Source: Rhizorhabdus dicambivorans (GTDB lineage: Bacteria > Pseudomonadota > Alphaproteobacteria > Sphingomonadales > Sphingomonadaceae). Taken from it: DNA of 64,000 nucleotides. A model generated the notes under the pieces. The model ran no database searches, was not told the DNA's origin, and worked only from the letters and a program-made list of their open reading frames with translations. Shown in pieces: positions 8,252-17,115 of this stretch. The stretch covers positions 1,590,001-1,654,000 of the forward strand of contig NZ_CP023449.1 of NCBI RefSeq assembly GCF_002355275.1, in the 5' to 3' direction. The translations under genes and the position numbers were made by a program. Within the stretch, counting starts at the first letter, position 1. Every line of letters begins with the position of its first letter.

Positions 8252-9385
8252 ATGAAATTCGGATTGCTCATGGAATTATCGGTACCACGTCCGTGGACCA
8301 ACAATATCGAGCACAAGGTATTCCATGATTCGATCGAGCAGGTGGTCGTCGCGGAATCGCTGGGCTTCGATCAGGTGTGGAGTGTCGAGCATCATTTCCT
8401 CGAAGAATATTCGCACAGTTCCTGTCCGGAGATATTCCTGGCGGCGGTCGCGGCGCGCACCAGCAGGATAAGACTGGGCTTCGGCATCGCGACCTGCGTC
8501 CCGCAGATATCGCACCCCGCGAAACTGGCGGAGAAGACAGCGTTCCTGGACGTGATATCGAGCGGGCGCGTCGAGGTGGGCACCGGCCGTTCGTCGACCT
8601 GGAACGAACTGGGCGGCTTCGGGGCTTCGATCGACGACACCAAGAAATCCTGGGACGAGTTCATCCGCGCCATCCCCAAAATGTGGATGCAGGAGCGCTA
8701 TTCCCACAAGGGCCTGACCTTCTCGATGCCCGAACGGGCCGTGCTGCCGAAGCCGTACCAGAAGCCGCACCCGCCGCTCTGGGTGGCGGTGACGGCGCCG
8801 GGAACCGAGCTCGACGCCGCCGATCGCGGGCTGGGCTGCCTGACGCTCAGCTTCGGCAATATCGGCAATACCGGCGAGCGGTTCGAGACCTATCGCAAGC
8901 GGATCAAGAATTGCGAACCCGTCGGCGCGTTCGTGAACGAGCAGATCATCGCCGCCAACTGGCTCTACTGCCATGAGGACAAGGCGCATGCGATCGAGCG
9001 CGGTCGCCAACTCGTCGGCGGCTTCGGTTCGGCGGCGGCGCAGATCAGCGAGATCAAGGGCGTCTATCCCGCCAGCAACTATCTGGAACAGGGGCTGCTG
9101 GGCATGTTCCGCGCCGATCCGGACAATGCATCGGCCCGGGGAAAGATGCCCGACGGATTGTGCCTGGGTGATCCCGACGAAATCATCAAGGTCTTGAAGA
9201 GGTGGGAAAGCACAGGTGTCGATCGGCTGATGTTCCTGATCAACTATATGGAAGTCCTGACCCAGAAGGAGGTGCTCGACAGCCTCAGGCTGTTCGCGCG
9301 TGAAGTCATGCCGCATTTCGATCCGGAGGCGGCGATCGCCGCGCGTCTGATGCTCGACACTATCGGCGCGGAGGCGCGCGCATGA
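8252..9385 (+). CDS. LLM-class flavin-dependent oxidoreductase (luciferase-like)
   Basis: A 377-aa member of the bacterial-luciferase superfamily, distinct from the NtaA-type enzyme at 2279. Typical segments are MKFGLLMEL at the start, ESLGFDQVWSVEHHF, RIRLGFGI, HPAKLAEKTAFLDVISSGR and VEVGTGRSS. The C-terminal portion includes GDPDEIIKVLKRWESTGVDRLMFL. Such enzymes oxidise substrates with FMNH2 and O2. ATG 8252 follows a weak AGGGG site; no better start lies downstream. The stop overlaps the next ATG at 9382. The substrate and the flavin reductase are unknown. Confidence 0.87.
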   Translation: MKFGLLMELSVPRPWTNNIEHKVFHDSIEQVVVAESLGFDQVWSVEHHFLEEYSHSSCPEIFLAAVAARTSRIRLGFGIATCVPQISHPAKLAEKTAFLDVISSGRVEVGTGRSSTWNELGGFGASIDDTKKSWDEFIRAIPKMWMQERYSHKGLTFSMPERAVLPKPYQKPHPPLWVAVTAPGTELDAADRGLGCLTLSFGNIGNTGERFETYRKRIKNCEPVGAFVNEQIIAANWLYCHEDKAHAIERGRQLVGGFGSAAAQISEIKGVYPASNYLEQGLLGMFRADPDNASARGKMPDGLCLGDPDEIIKVLKRWESTGVDRLMFLINYMEVLTQKEVLDSLRLFAREVMPHFDPEAAIAARLMLDTIGAEARA

Positions 9386-10140
9386 CGGCGCATCATCTGG
9401 ACGGCCAGCGCGATATAGCATGGCTGGAGCCGCGCGCCGCCGATCTCACCCGCCGCGTCACCGAAGACCTCATCATTCCCGAGGTGGACATCTGCTGCGG
9501 CCTGGTCGAAATTCCCGTCGAGGATGCCCTGCGCGTCCTGCCACCGGCGCTGCATCCGGCGATCCCGGGCCTGGTCGGGCTGTACACCTACAGCGCCCCG
9601 GAGAGCCCGATCGGGGCGTTCAACATGGTGTTCGTCGGCGTGCTGGCGCGATCGGGCGTCAAGCCCCGGCTGATGGTCACCGCCGGCTTCATCGACAATG
9701 CCGAAGCCGGCCGGCTGCTGTCCAGCGGCTGGGGCTTTCCGCTGGAGGTGGCCGATGTGCGGCTGGCGGTCAATTATGACCGGGTGCGCACCACGGTCGC
9801 CCGCGACGGGCGATTGCTGCTGTCTTTCGAGGTGCAGCATCCCGTCGCGATGACGGGAGCCGGCAGCACCCTGCGCTATCCGCAGCCGTTCAACCTCACC
9901 CGATCCGAGGGCGGCCTGAAGTTCGTCCAGTTCGACGCGAGCTACGGTTTCGAGCGGGTCGCGCGGGGCCATCCGCGCATCACCTATTGCGATCCGGATC
10001 TGGTGGGCGGCGTCGAGGTGTCGGACGACTTCCCGGTCACCGGGACGCTCGCCAAGGCGAAGATGACGCTCCACCCCATCCGCTATGTGGCGGAGACGGC
10101 GACACGGGCGGAAGACGGCGGCGTCAGCCAGTTGAGCTGA
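9382..10140 (+). CDS. Acetoacetate decarboxylase-superfamily protein
   Basis: A 252-aa protein whose layout (YTYSAPESPIGAFNMVFVGVLAR, then GWGFPLEVADVRL and later FVQFDASYGFERV) resembles the acetoacetate decarboxylase (ADC) fold family. Many homologues of this type in catabolic clusters lack proof of decarboxylase activity. I cannot locate the Schiff-base lysine of true ADC by eye, so the name is a fold-level call. The ATGA overlap with the upstream monooxygenase shows that the two are made together, and may indicate successive steps. Confidence 0.5.
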   Translation: MTAHHLDGQRDIAWLEPRAADLTRRVTEDLIIPEVDICCGLVEIPVEDALRVLPPALHPAIPGLVGLYTYSAPESPIGAFNMVFVGVLARSGVKPRLMVTAGFIDNAEAGRLLSSGWGFPLEVADVRLAVNYDRVRTTVARDGRLLLSFEVQHPVAMTGAGSTLRYPQPFNLTRSEGGLKFVQFDASYGFERVARGHPRITYCDPDLVGGVEVSDDFPVTGTLAKAKMTLHPIRYVAETATRAEDGGVSQLS

Positions 10141-10173
10141 CCGCCGCCGGGCGATTGCATGCGGGATCGAAAG

Positions 10174-10199
10174 GAGGCCGGGGATCGCTCCCCGGCCTC
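10174..10199. terminator. Bidirectional intrinsic terminator
   Basis: A perfect 10-bp stem (10174-10183 with 10190-10199) and a 6-base loop lie between the convergent ADC-like and FadB-like genes. A T-rich stretch (TATTTTCC) follows on the plus strand and CTTTC on the minus strand. It probably ends both transcripts. Confidence 0.75.
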
Positions 10200-10200
10200 G

Positions 10201-12267
10201 CTATTTTCCGGTGAAGCTCCTGCCCTCAGCCGCGAGCCTGAGCAGCAGCGGGGCGGGTTCGAAGGCATCGCCATGGGCCGTCCGCAGCGCGCGCAACCGA
10301 TCCACCACCCTGTCGAGACCCAGCTGATCGGCCCAGCACATCGGGCCGCCGCGATAGGCCGGCCAGTTGAAACCGAGCATCGCGGCGACATCGATATCGG
10401 AGGCCCGCAGCGCGATGCCCTCCTCCAGCAGCCGCGCGCCTTCGTTGACCACGGGCAGGAGGAGGCGGAGCAATATATCCTCGTCGCTCTGGCCTTCGTT
10501 CCGCGCGACGCCCTTATGGGCCGCGAGATCGGCGATCAGCTGCTGCGCGACGGGGGAGGGCGATGCCTTGCGGGATTCGTCATAATCGTAGAAGCCGCCC
10601 CCGGTCTTCTGGCCGAGCCGGCCCTGCCGGACGAGATCGCCGCGCAGGCTGCGCTCGGTCTCGCCGCGCACCAGCACGTCCAGTCCCACCAGATCGGCGG
10701 TCTGGAACGGCCCCATGGCGAAGCCGTAATCGACGAGCACCTTGTCGATCACGGCGGGCGTCGGCCCTTCCAGCACCAGCTGGTCGGCCTGGACGCGGCG
10801 CTGGGCCATGATGCGGTTGGCGATGAACCCGCGACAATTGCCGCTCAGCACCGGCACCTTGCCCAGCGTCCGGGCCAGGCGCATCGCGGTGGCGACGACC
10901 CGGTCCGAGGTTTCCCGCCCGCGCACCACCTCCAGCAGGCGCATGACGTTCGCGGGTGAGAAGAAGTGCAGGCCGACGACATCGCCGGGCCGCCCGGTGG
11001 CGGCCGCGATCGCGTCGAGATCCAGGAAGCTGGTGTTGGAGGCGAGGATGGCGCCCGCCCGGGCGATCCGATCGAGTTTCGCGAACAGTTCGGTCTTGAC
11101 CGCCATCTCCTCGAACACCGCTTCGATGATAAGATCGACGGTGCCCAGCGCCGCGAGATCGATCGTGGGCGTGATCATTGCCATGCGCTGTTCGAGCTGC
11201 CCGGCGTCGAGCTTGCCGCGCTTCACGCTGGCCTCGTAATTCTTCCGGATTGCGGAGAGGCCGCGATCGAGCGCTTCCCGGCTCGTCTCCACCAGCGTCA
11301 CGCCGATGCCGGCATTGGCGAAGACCATGGCGATGCCGCCGCCCATCGTGCCCGCGCCGACGACGCCGGCCGTGCCGACCGGCAGGACGGGGGTGTCGGC
11401 CGCAATCCCCGGGACCTTCGCGGTCTGGCGCTCGGCGAAGAAGGCGTGGCGCAGGGCCCGGCTTTCCGGGGATGCCTGGAGCGTCTCGAACAGCCGCCGC
11501 TCCTGTTTCAGGCCCTCCTCGAACGGCAGTTCGACGGCCGCCCGCACCGCCTCGACGATCGCGGGCTGGGCCTTCTGTCCTCGCCACGCACGGGCGTTGT
11601 TCTGTAGGAACGTCTCGAACAGCGCCGCGTCGCCGCGCGCCTCGGCGATGCGATCGTCGCGGTCGCGCACCCGCACGGGTGGCCGTCCTTCGGCAAGCCG
11701 GGCCGCCGCATAGGCGACCGCTTCGTCGACGAGCCGTTCTTCGGTGGCGATCCCGTCGATGACTCCCAGTTCCAGCGCTTCCTTCGCCGCGATCGAACGG
11801 CCGCTGGTGATGAGATCGAGCGCGACCCGCGCGCCGACGATCCGGGGCAGGCGCTGCGTACCGCCCAGGCCGGGGAGAATACCCAGCCCGACCTCGGGAA
11901 GGGCGAACCGCGCCGACGGGACAGCGACGCGATGGTTGCACAGCAGCGCGAGTTCGAAGCCGCCGCCCAGCGCCTGGCCGTGGATCGCGGCCACTGTGAG
12001 CTTTCCGCAGGATTCGATCCTGTCGAAGATGTCGGTAAGCGTCGGCGGCACGGGGGGCTTGCCGAATTCGGCGATATCGGCGCCCGCGAAGAAGGTGCGC
12101 CCGCCGCAGGTGAAGATGATCGCCTTGATCGTGGCATCCGGGCAGAGCGATGCCAGCGCCTCCGCCAGCGGCTTTCTGACCGCTATGCCGAGCGCGTTCA
12201 CGGGTGGGGAATCGACCGTGACGACGGCGATCTCGCCTCGACGGTCAACGCTGACGATATCTGCCAT
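10201..12267 (-). CDS. Bifunctional enoyl-CoA hydratase/3-hydroxyacyl-CoA dehydrogenase (FadB/FadJ-like)
   Basis: A 688-aa fusion. Residues 1-190 form a crotonase domain, with the oxyanion/active-site region HGQALGGGFELALLC and LPEVGLGILPGLGGTQRLPR (likely Glu105 and Glu125). Residues about 298-480 form the NAD-binding domain with VVGAGTMGGGIA, and the rest is the C-terminal dehydrogenase domain with KTGGGFYDY. It hydrates trans-2-enoyl-CoA and oxidises the resulting L-3-hydroxyacyl-CoA. Length is normal for the FadJ/peroxisomal type (about 700 aa). It is a single-gene unit ending at a bidirectional terminator, with a perfect CCGAACGTCT element 35 bases before its ATG. Confidence 0.93.
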   Translation of the reverse strand: MADIVSVDRRGEIAVVTVDSPPVNALGIAVRKPLAEALASLCPDATIKAIIFTCGGRTFFAGADIAEFGKPPVPPTLTDIFDRIESCGKLTVAAIHGQALGGGFELALLCNHRVAVPSARFALPEVGLGILPGLGGTQRLPRIVGARVALDLITSGRSIAAKEALELGVIDGIATEERLVDEAVAYAAARLAEGRPPVRVRDRDDRIAEARGDAALFETFLQNNARAWRGQKAQPAIVEAVRAAVELPFEEGLKQERRLFETLQASPESRALRHAFFAERQTAKVPGIAADTPVLPVGTAGVVGAGTMGGGIAMVFANAGIGVTLVETSREALDRGLSAIRKNYEASVKRGKLDAGQLEQRMAMITPTIDLAALGTVDLIIEAVFEEMAVKTELFAKLDRIARAGAILASNTSFLDLDAIAAATGRPGDVVGLHFFSPANVMRLLEVVRGRETSDRVVATAMRLARTLGKVPVLSGNCRGFIANRIMAQRRVQADQLVLEGPTPAVIDKVLVDYGFAMGPFQTADLVGLDVLVRGETERSLRGDLVRQGRLGQKTGGGFYDYDESRKASPSPVAQQLIADLAAHKGVARNEGQSDEDILLRLLLPVVNEGARLLEEGIALRASDIDVAAMLGFNWPAYRGGPMCWADQLGLDRVVDRLRALRTAHGDAFEPAPLLLRLAAEGRSFTGK

Positions 12268-12302
12268 GCTCTCCGCTGTTCTCCATGCAATTCATACTGA
12301 TT

Positions 12303-12312
12303 AGACGTTCGG
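12303..12312 (-). promoter_or_regulatory. Perfect regulon element before the FadB-like gene
   Basis: The minus strand reads CCGAACGTCT followed by AATCAG, ending 35 bases before ATG 12267. The identical 10-mer precedes the TonB-receptor gene. It may be an operator or a core promoter element. Confidence 0.5.
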
Positions 12313-12357
12313 CGATCGCGCGGGCCGCATGGGGCGCGGCACCTTTTCCCGGCCCAC

Positions 12358-12390
12358 AAAAAATCCGGCGCCGGATGGTCCGGCGCCGGA
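12358..12390 (-). terminator. Intrinsic terminator of the TonB-receptor gene
   Basis: Two copies of the 12-base palindrome TCCGGCGCCGGA (12364-12375 and 12379-12390) pair across a 3-base loop. In the minus direction the hairpin is followed by six Us (the A run at 12358-12363). It lies just past the receptor stop at 12422. Confidence 0.85.
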
Positions 12391-12421
12391 AGGTCTGGCT
12401 ATGCGCTTGTCGTTCGAAGGA

Positions 12422-14665
12422 TCAGAAGGCGTAGCTGGCCGTCAGCCCATAGGTGCGCGGCTTTGCCGGGCCGCGATAGGCGCCGAACGCGTTGGTGGAC
12501 GCATTGTCGACATAGAATGTGTCGAACAGATTATCGATGTAGAAGCCGACCCTGACGCCATCTTCCGTCTGGCCGACCGAGCCGGTCATGTTGACCATGG
12601 TGAAGCCCTTCTGTCGATCGAGCCGCAGCGGCCCGCCCGCGAGCGGGTTGAAGATGTAGCTGCTGGTGTAGCGCGCCGTGGCGTTCAGGCGGGCATCCCA
12701 GGCATCGGACATCGGGAAGTGCAGCTCGACGCTGCCGTAGAGCGTGTGCTTCGGCGAGCGCTGGAGCGGTGAGCCGGCACCGTTGACGATCGTCGTCGCG
12801 GCGCCGGAACCGGTGGCGGGGTTGGCGACCCCCGGCCCGATCAGCCGTACATTCGGATAGCGGGTATATTCGGCGTTGAGATAGCCGTAGCCCGCGCCGA
12901 AGGTGATGATGTCGGTCGGCGCGAACTGCATGTCGAACTCGGCGCCATAGCCGCGCGCATTGCCGATATTTGCCTTCAGGCTTCCGCGAAGCGGATCGAC
13001 GATCGAGACCTGGATGGCCTTGTAGCGATAGTAGAACAGCGCGAGGTTGGTGCGGAGCCGTCCGTCGAGGAAGCGGTTCTTCGCGCCCAGTTCCCAGCTG
13101 TTCACCTTTTCCGGCTTCAGCGTGTCGTTCGGGTTGTTGGCGAAGGCCGGGAAGTTGAAGCCGCCGCTCTTGAAGCCCGACTGGTAGCTCGCATAGTAAT
13201 TCTGGTCGCCGTCCGGCTTATATTCCAGGACGATGCGCGGCGTCGCGTTCTTCGAAGAGGTGCGATAGCGGAAGTCCGGGCCGGCGGCGATGCCCGAGGG
13301 CGTACTGAGCGACCGCTTCTTGTCGTAATTGTAGCGCCCGCCCGCGGTGAGCCGCAGCTGCGCGGACAGGTCGTAATAGAGCTCAAGGAAGGCGGAGGCG
13401 GTGTCGGTCTTCAGCCGGTTGCGGGTCCGCTGCGTCAGGCCGCGGAAGGCCGCGCCGTTGATCTGATAGTCAAGCACCTCCGAAGAATGCGCGCCGCTGA
13501 TCCCGGCCAGGAAGTTGAGCGGCCCGTCGAAATGCGAGGTCACCCGGAATTCCTGCTGGTAATAATCGCCGCTGACCTCGTTCACCAGCGCGTTGAGGAT
13601 GGCGATTGACCGGCCGGCGGGCGCGCCGCCGAACATGCCTTCGTCGGAGCCGAGGCCGGCGCCGTCCAGATGGCGATAGCCGGTGACGCTGGAGAGATCG
13701 AGCGTGTCCGAAAGCTGCGCGTCGAGGTGCAGCGAACCGAAGAAATTCTTGATCTTCGCCACGCCCTGGCTGTTCTGGTAGGTTTCATATTTGCCGGGCG
13801 GCGGCGTCGATCCGAAAAGGTTGCAGGCGAAGCAGAGCGGCGATCCGATGAACGCCTGCCGCAGGCCGGCCCGCGTCTTCGTCTCGGTATATTCGCCGCT
13901 CAGCAGCGCGGTGAAGCGGTCATTGTCGTAAAGCGCCTTGCCCCGGACCGCATAGTTTTCGTGCCCGTTGAAGCGCAGGCCCGTCACCGGATTACGGATC
14001 CAGCCCTTCTCATGCGAGTAGAGGCCGGCCACGCGGACGGCGAACACATCCGAAAGCTTCATGTTCAGCATCGGCTCGACCCGGCGATGCGCGAGGTTGC
14101 CGAGTTCGGCGCTGATGCTGCCGGTGTTTTCCATGACCGGCTTGTTGTTCTCGATCAGGATGGCGCCGCCGGTGGCATTACGGCCGTAGAGCGTGCCCTG
14201 CGGTCCTTTCAGCGTCTGCACCGAAGAGGCGTCGAACAGGTCGAAATTGCCCGTGTAGGAATTCTGGATGTAGACGTCGTCGACATAGACCGCGACGGGG
14301 GCTTCGAGGCCCGGATTGGCGAAGATGACGCCGATGCCGCGGATGAAGGGCTGGATGCTGCCCGAGTCCAGCGTGAAGATCAGGCCCGGCGACTTCATGT
14401 CGATCGAGGCGACGTCCTGGATCGAGGCCTTGGCGAGATCGGCACCCGAATAGGCGCTGATCGCGATCGGCACCTTCTGAAGGGATTCGCTGCCGCGCTT
14501 CGCGGCCGTCACGACGATATCCCTGACCGCGTCGTCGTCTTCGGCGGCAGGCGCCGTAGAACCGGCCGAACTGTTCACGGTCTGGGCAGAAGCTGGAAAT
14601 GCCGCGCCAGCCATTGCCAAGGCGAGCACCACCAAGCTTGACGAGTTCATACGGTGATTTTTCAA
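12422..14665 (-). CDS. TonB-dependent outer-membrane receptor
   Basis: A 747-aa receptor. A signal peptide (LVVLALAMAGAAFPASAQ) is followed by a TonB-box-like DIVVTAAKRG, a plug domain (KVPIAISAYSGADL, PQGTLYGRNATGGAI near residues 155-175) and a beta-barrel ending in SYAF, the terminal aromatic used for outer-membrane assembly. In sphingomonads such receptors are often found beside aromatic or terpenoid catabolic genes and import the substrate rather than iron. The start could be 14665 or the in-frame ATG at 14650. It is a single-gene unit with its own terminator and an upstream CCGAACGTCT site. Confidence 0.93.
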   Translation of the reverse strand: MKNHRMNSSSLVVLALAMAGAAFPASAQTVNSSAGSTAPAAEDDDAVRDIVVTAAKRGSESLQKVPIAISAYSGADLAKASIQDVASIDMKSPGLIFTLDSGSIQPFIRGIGVIFANPGLEAPVAVYVDDVYIQNSYTGNFDLFDASSVQTLKGPQGTLYGRNATGGAILIENNKPVMENTGSISAELGNLAHRRVEPMLNMKLSDVFAVRVAGLYSHEKGWIRNPVTGLRFNGHENYAVRGKALYDNDRFTALLSGEYTETKTRAGLRQAFIGSPLCFACNLFGSTPPPGKYETYQNSQGVAKIKNFFGSLHLDAQLSDTLDLSSVTGYRHLDGAGLGSDEGMFGGAPAGRSIAILNALVNEVSGDYYQQEFRVTSHFDGPLNFLAGISGAHSSEVLDYQINGAAFRGLTQRTRNRLKTDTASAFLELYYDLSAQLRLTAGGRYNYDKKRSLSTPSGIAAGPDFRYRTSSKNATPRIVLEYKPDGDQNYYASYQSGFKSGGFNFPAFANNPNDTLKPEKVNSWELGAKNRFLDGRLRTNLALFYYRYKAIQVSIVDPLRGSLKANIGNARGYGAEFDMQFAPTDIITFGAGYGYLNAEYTRYPNVRLIGPGVANPATGSGAATTIVNGAGSPLQRSPKHTLYGSVELHFPMSDAWDARLNATARYTSSYIFNPLAGGPLRLDRQKGFTMVNMTGSVGQTEDGVRVGFYIDNLFDTFYVDNASTNAFGAYRGPAKPRTYGLTASYAF

Positions 14666-14725
14666 AACATCCTCCCCATCCTAGATTGTGGTCGCTTCAT
14701 CACGATCTGTCCAAGTTGTTACTTT

Positions 14726-14735
14726 AGACGTTCGG
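14726..14735 (-). promoter_or_regulatory. Perfect regulon element before the TonB receptor
   Basis: The minus strand reads CCGAACGTCT, 60 bases before ATG 14665. The rest of the 280-base gap 14666-14945 shows no gene. Confidence 0.5.
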
Positions 14736-14945
14736 CCGATGAGCCACCCGCAATGAGAGGAAGCGGAATCATCACTTTCTTGCTTCTTGACGAAAGATAG
14801 CCCGATTGCCCCCCGCATATGTCAGGAAGAATGAAGCGGTTCAATCGGATTGGGACGCGCGGAAAACCGCGACGGCGTCATCGGCGAGGCGATGCCCTAT
14901 ACCCTTCCTTCAGGACGAATGGGCGGGGACCGACCCGCAGGCCGA

Positions 14946-15665
14946 TCAGGTCGGCGGGCGCCGGATCGCATATTCGGTGGCGCCCTCATATGCCACGCCC
15001 TGGCTGAAGCCGGGCTCGCGGGCCTGGCGGAACAGGTCCTTATAGGCGGCGATCGAGTCCGGATTGCCCTTCATGATCGCTTCGGCCATGCCGCCGACGG
15101 CCGCGTCGAGCTGTTCGGCGGGAACATGCCGGCTGATCAATCCGATCCGTGCCGCTTCCGCCGCGTCGATCTGCCGACCGGTATAGACCATCTCGCGCGC
15201 CCGGGCCGGTCCGATGAGATAGGGCAGCCGCTGGCTCATCCCCCAGCGCGGCCGGAACCCCACTAGCGCATGGGTATCGCCGAACCTCGCATCGTCGGCG
15301 GCGACGATCAGGTCGCAGGCGATCGCGATTTCCAGCCCCCCCGTCAGGCAATGGCCGCGCACCTTGGCGATGACCGGCTGGGGTATCGTCTCGATCAGCC
15401 TCTGGAGTTCATGCGCCGACCGGGTGAAGCGATCGCGGCCGGCCGCATCGAGAGATGCCGCCGCGTTGAGGTCAACCCCCGCGCAGAAGCTTGGGCCCGC
15501 GCCCTCGATCACGACCACCGCCGCATCGTCCCGGCCCAGTCTGGCCAGATGGCCGGCGGCCATATCGAGCATGTCGGGCACCAGGGCATTGCGCCTGGCC
15601 GGCCGGTTGAGGGTCAGGGTGGCGATGCGCCCATTGACCTGCCACAGTATCTCCGGTTCGTTCAT
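14946..15665 (-). CDS. Enoyl-CoA hydratase/isomerase family protein (crotonase 1)
   Basis: A 239-aa crotonase. Features are ATLTLNRPARRNAL, the first oxyanion-hole segment PSFCAGVDLNAA and the second around KVRGHCLTGGLEIAIACD. FGDTHALVGFRPRWGMSQRLPYLIG replaces the usual E-x-x-x-G-x-x-P region, so the second catalytic acid of true hydratases is not obvious. The protein may be an isomerase, hydrolase or C-C hydrolase rather than a hydratase. Length is slightly short for the family (about 260 aa). A variant element GGACGTCC lies about 34 bases ahead of its start. Confidence 0.85.
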   Translation of the reverse strand: MNEPEILWQVNGRIATLTLNRPARRNALVPDMLDMAAGHLARLGRDDAAVVVIEGAGPSFCAGVDLNAAASLDAAGRDRFTRSAHELQRLIETIPQPVIAKVRGHCLTGGLEIAIACDLIVAADDARFGDTHALVGFRPRWGMSQRLPYLIGPARAREMVYTGRQIDAAEAARIGLISRHVPAEQLDAAVGGMAEAIMKGNPDSIAAYKDLFRQAREPGFSQGVAYEGATEYAIRRPPT

Positions 15666-15699
15666 GGCAGGCCTTCCATCATGCTTCCGCTACATGTCA

Positions 15700-15709
15700 G
15701 GACGTCCGG
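15700..15709 (-). promoter_or_regulatory. Variant regulon element before crotonase 1
   Basis: The minus strand reads CCGGACGTCC, 34 bases before ATG 15665. It keeps CCG-ACGTC and differs from the best copies at two positions. It lies in the divergent region shared with the P450 gene. Confidence 0.3.
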
Positions 15710-15885
15710 TCTGCCGGCTGGCCACAGGAGAAATGGACCGGCATCACCGCTCCGGCGTCGATGCGGGCGGCGGCGTCCGCTGGATGCGACTGCGGCTGCT
15801 CCCCGGGTGGGACGTCGATGGAAGGCATGCCGAAGCACTCGCCGAGGGCTGGGCCGACAAGCATCAGAAGAACGGATAAGGTAGG

Positions 15886-17085
15886 ATGAGCAACGTTCCC
15901 AGCCATGTTCCCAGCGATCTCGTCTACCCGTACGATTTCCTGACCGACGATCGGAACCGCACCGATGTCTGGGGCTTCGTGAAATCGGCGTTCGAGCGCC
16001 CCGATATCTTCTACTCGCCCGACCTTGGCGGTTTCTGGGTGGTGACGAAGCACGAGCTGATCCGGGAAGTGTTCAACGATCATGAGGTATTTTCCAGCCG
16101 CGCGGCGGCCATCCCCTATCTTGGCGACGTGCCGGACCTGATCCCGCCGGGCATCGATCCGCCCGAGCATCGCCCCTATCGGCGATTGCTGATGCAGACC
16201 ATGTTCGCGCCATCGGCGCTGAAGGGGATCGACGCGGACGCGCGCGCGATCGCGCGGCAGCTGCGGGATGGTTTCGTCGCGGCCGGAGAGTGCGAGTTCA
16301 TCGCCGACTTCGCGGCGCAGCTGCCGGTGATGGTGTTCCTGAAGATGATGGGCATGCCCGCCGACCGGCGCGGCGAGTTCATGAACTGGATCCACTGCTT
16401 CTTTCAGGGCGGCAGCATGGAGGTGATGTCCCAGGCGCGTCTCGATCTGCACGCCTATCTGGAGGAATGGCTCGACGATCTGGAAAGCAGGCCGCCGGAC
16501 GGCACCGGCCACAGTTTTCGCGCGCTGCTGGGCCGGGAGATCGACGGCCGGCCGCTCAGCCGGGCCGAGCAGACGTCGATCGCGCAGACGCTGTTCTTCG
16601 CCGGCCTCGACACGGTGACGTCATTCATGGGGCATGTGATGTATTTCCTGGCCTGCAACCCCGGCCACCAGGCAGCGCTGCGCGACGATCCCGCGATCAT
16701 GCAGAAGGCGATGGAGGAGTTTTTCCGTCGCTTCGGCATAACCAATCTCGGCCGCAAGGTGACCCGGGACGTCGATTTCCACGGCGTGCATTTCAAGGCC
16801 GGGGACCGGGTGCTGGTCTCCACCCAGATATCCAGCCTCGATCCCGACAAATGGGACGATGCCGAAGCCGTCGACTTCGCCCGCGACACCCGGGACCATC
16901 TGGCCTTCGGCGCCGGGCCGCATGTCTGCATCGGCAACAGCATCGCCCGGATCGAGATGCGGGCGATGCTTGAGGAATTGCTGCCGCACCTGCCGAACTT
17001 CCGCCTCAAGCCGGGCGCGACCGTCCGCACCTTTCCGGGCGTGGTGGTCGGGATCGAATCCCTGCCGCTGGTCTGGGACAGATAG
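15886..17085 (+). CDS. Cytochrome P450
   Basis: A 399-aa soluble bacterial P450. The heme-thiolate loop is FGAGPHVCIGNSIAR with Cys348. The I-helix oxygen-binding motif is AGLDT (239-243), and the K-helix E-x-x-R is Glu278-Arg281. Length and sequence style match class I bacterial P450s that hydroxylate small hydrophobic compounds and need a ferredoxin and reductase. Neither is adjacent; the only [2Fe-2S] protein near is the Rieske protein at 7742. It stands alone between a divergent crotonase and a convergent SDR. A GGTAGG site precedes ATG 15886. The substrate is unknown. Confidence 0.95.
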   Translation: MSNVPSHVPSDLVYPYDFLTDDRNRTDVWGFVKSAFERPDIFYSPDLGGFWVVTKHELIREVFNDHEVFSSRAAAIPYLGDVPDLIPPGIDPPEHRPYRRLLMQTMFAPSALKGIDADARAIARQLRDGFVAAGECEFIADFAAQLPVMVFLKMMGMPADRRGEFMNWIHCFFQGGSMEVMSQARLDLHAYLEEWLDDLESRPPDGTGHSFRALLGREIDGRPLSRAEQTSIAQTLFFAGLDTVTSFMGHVMYFLACNPGHQAALRDDPAIMQKAMEEFFRRFGITNLGRKVTRDVDFHGVHFKAGDRVLVSTQISSLDPDKWDDAEAVDFARDTRDHLAFGAGPHVCIGNSIARIEMRAMLEELLPHLPNFRLKPGATVRTFPGVVVGIESLPLVWDR

Positions 17086-17115
17086 GGCGGTCGTTCCGCC
17101 ACCCGCTGATCGGGC

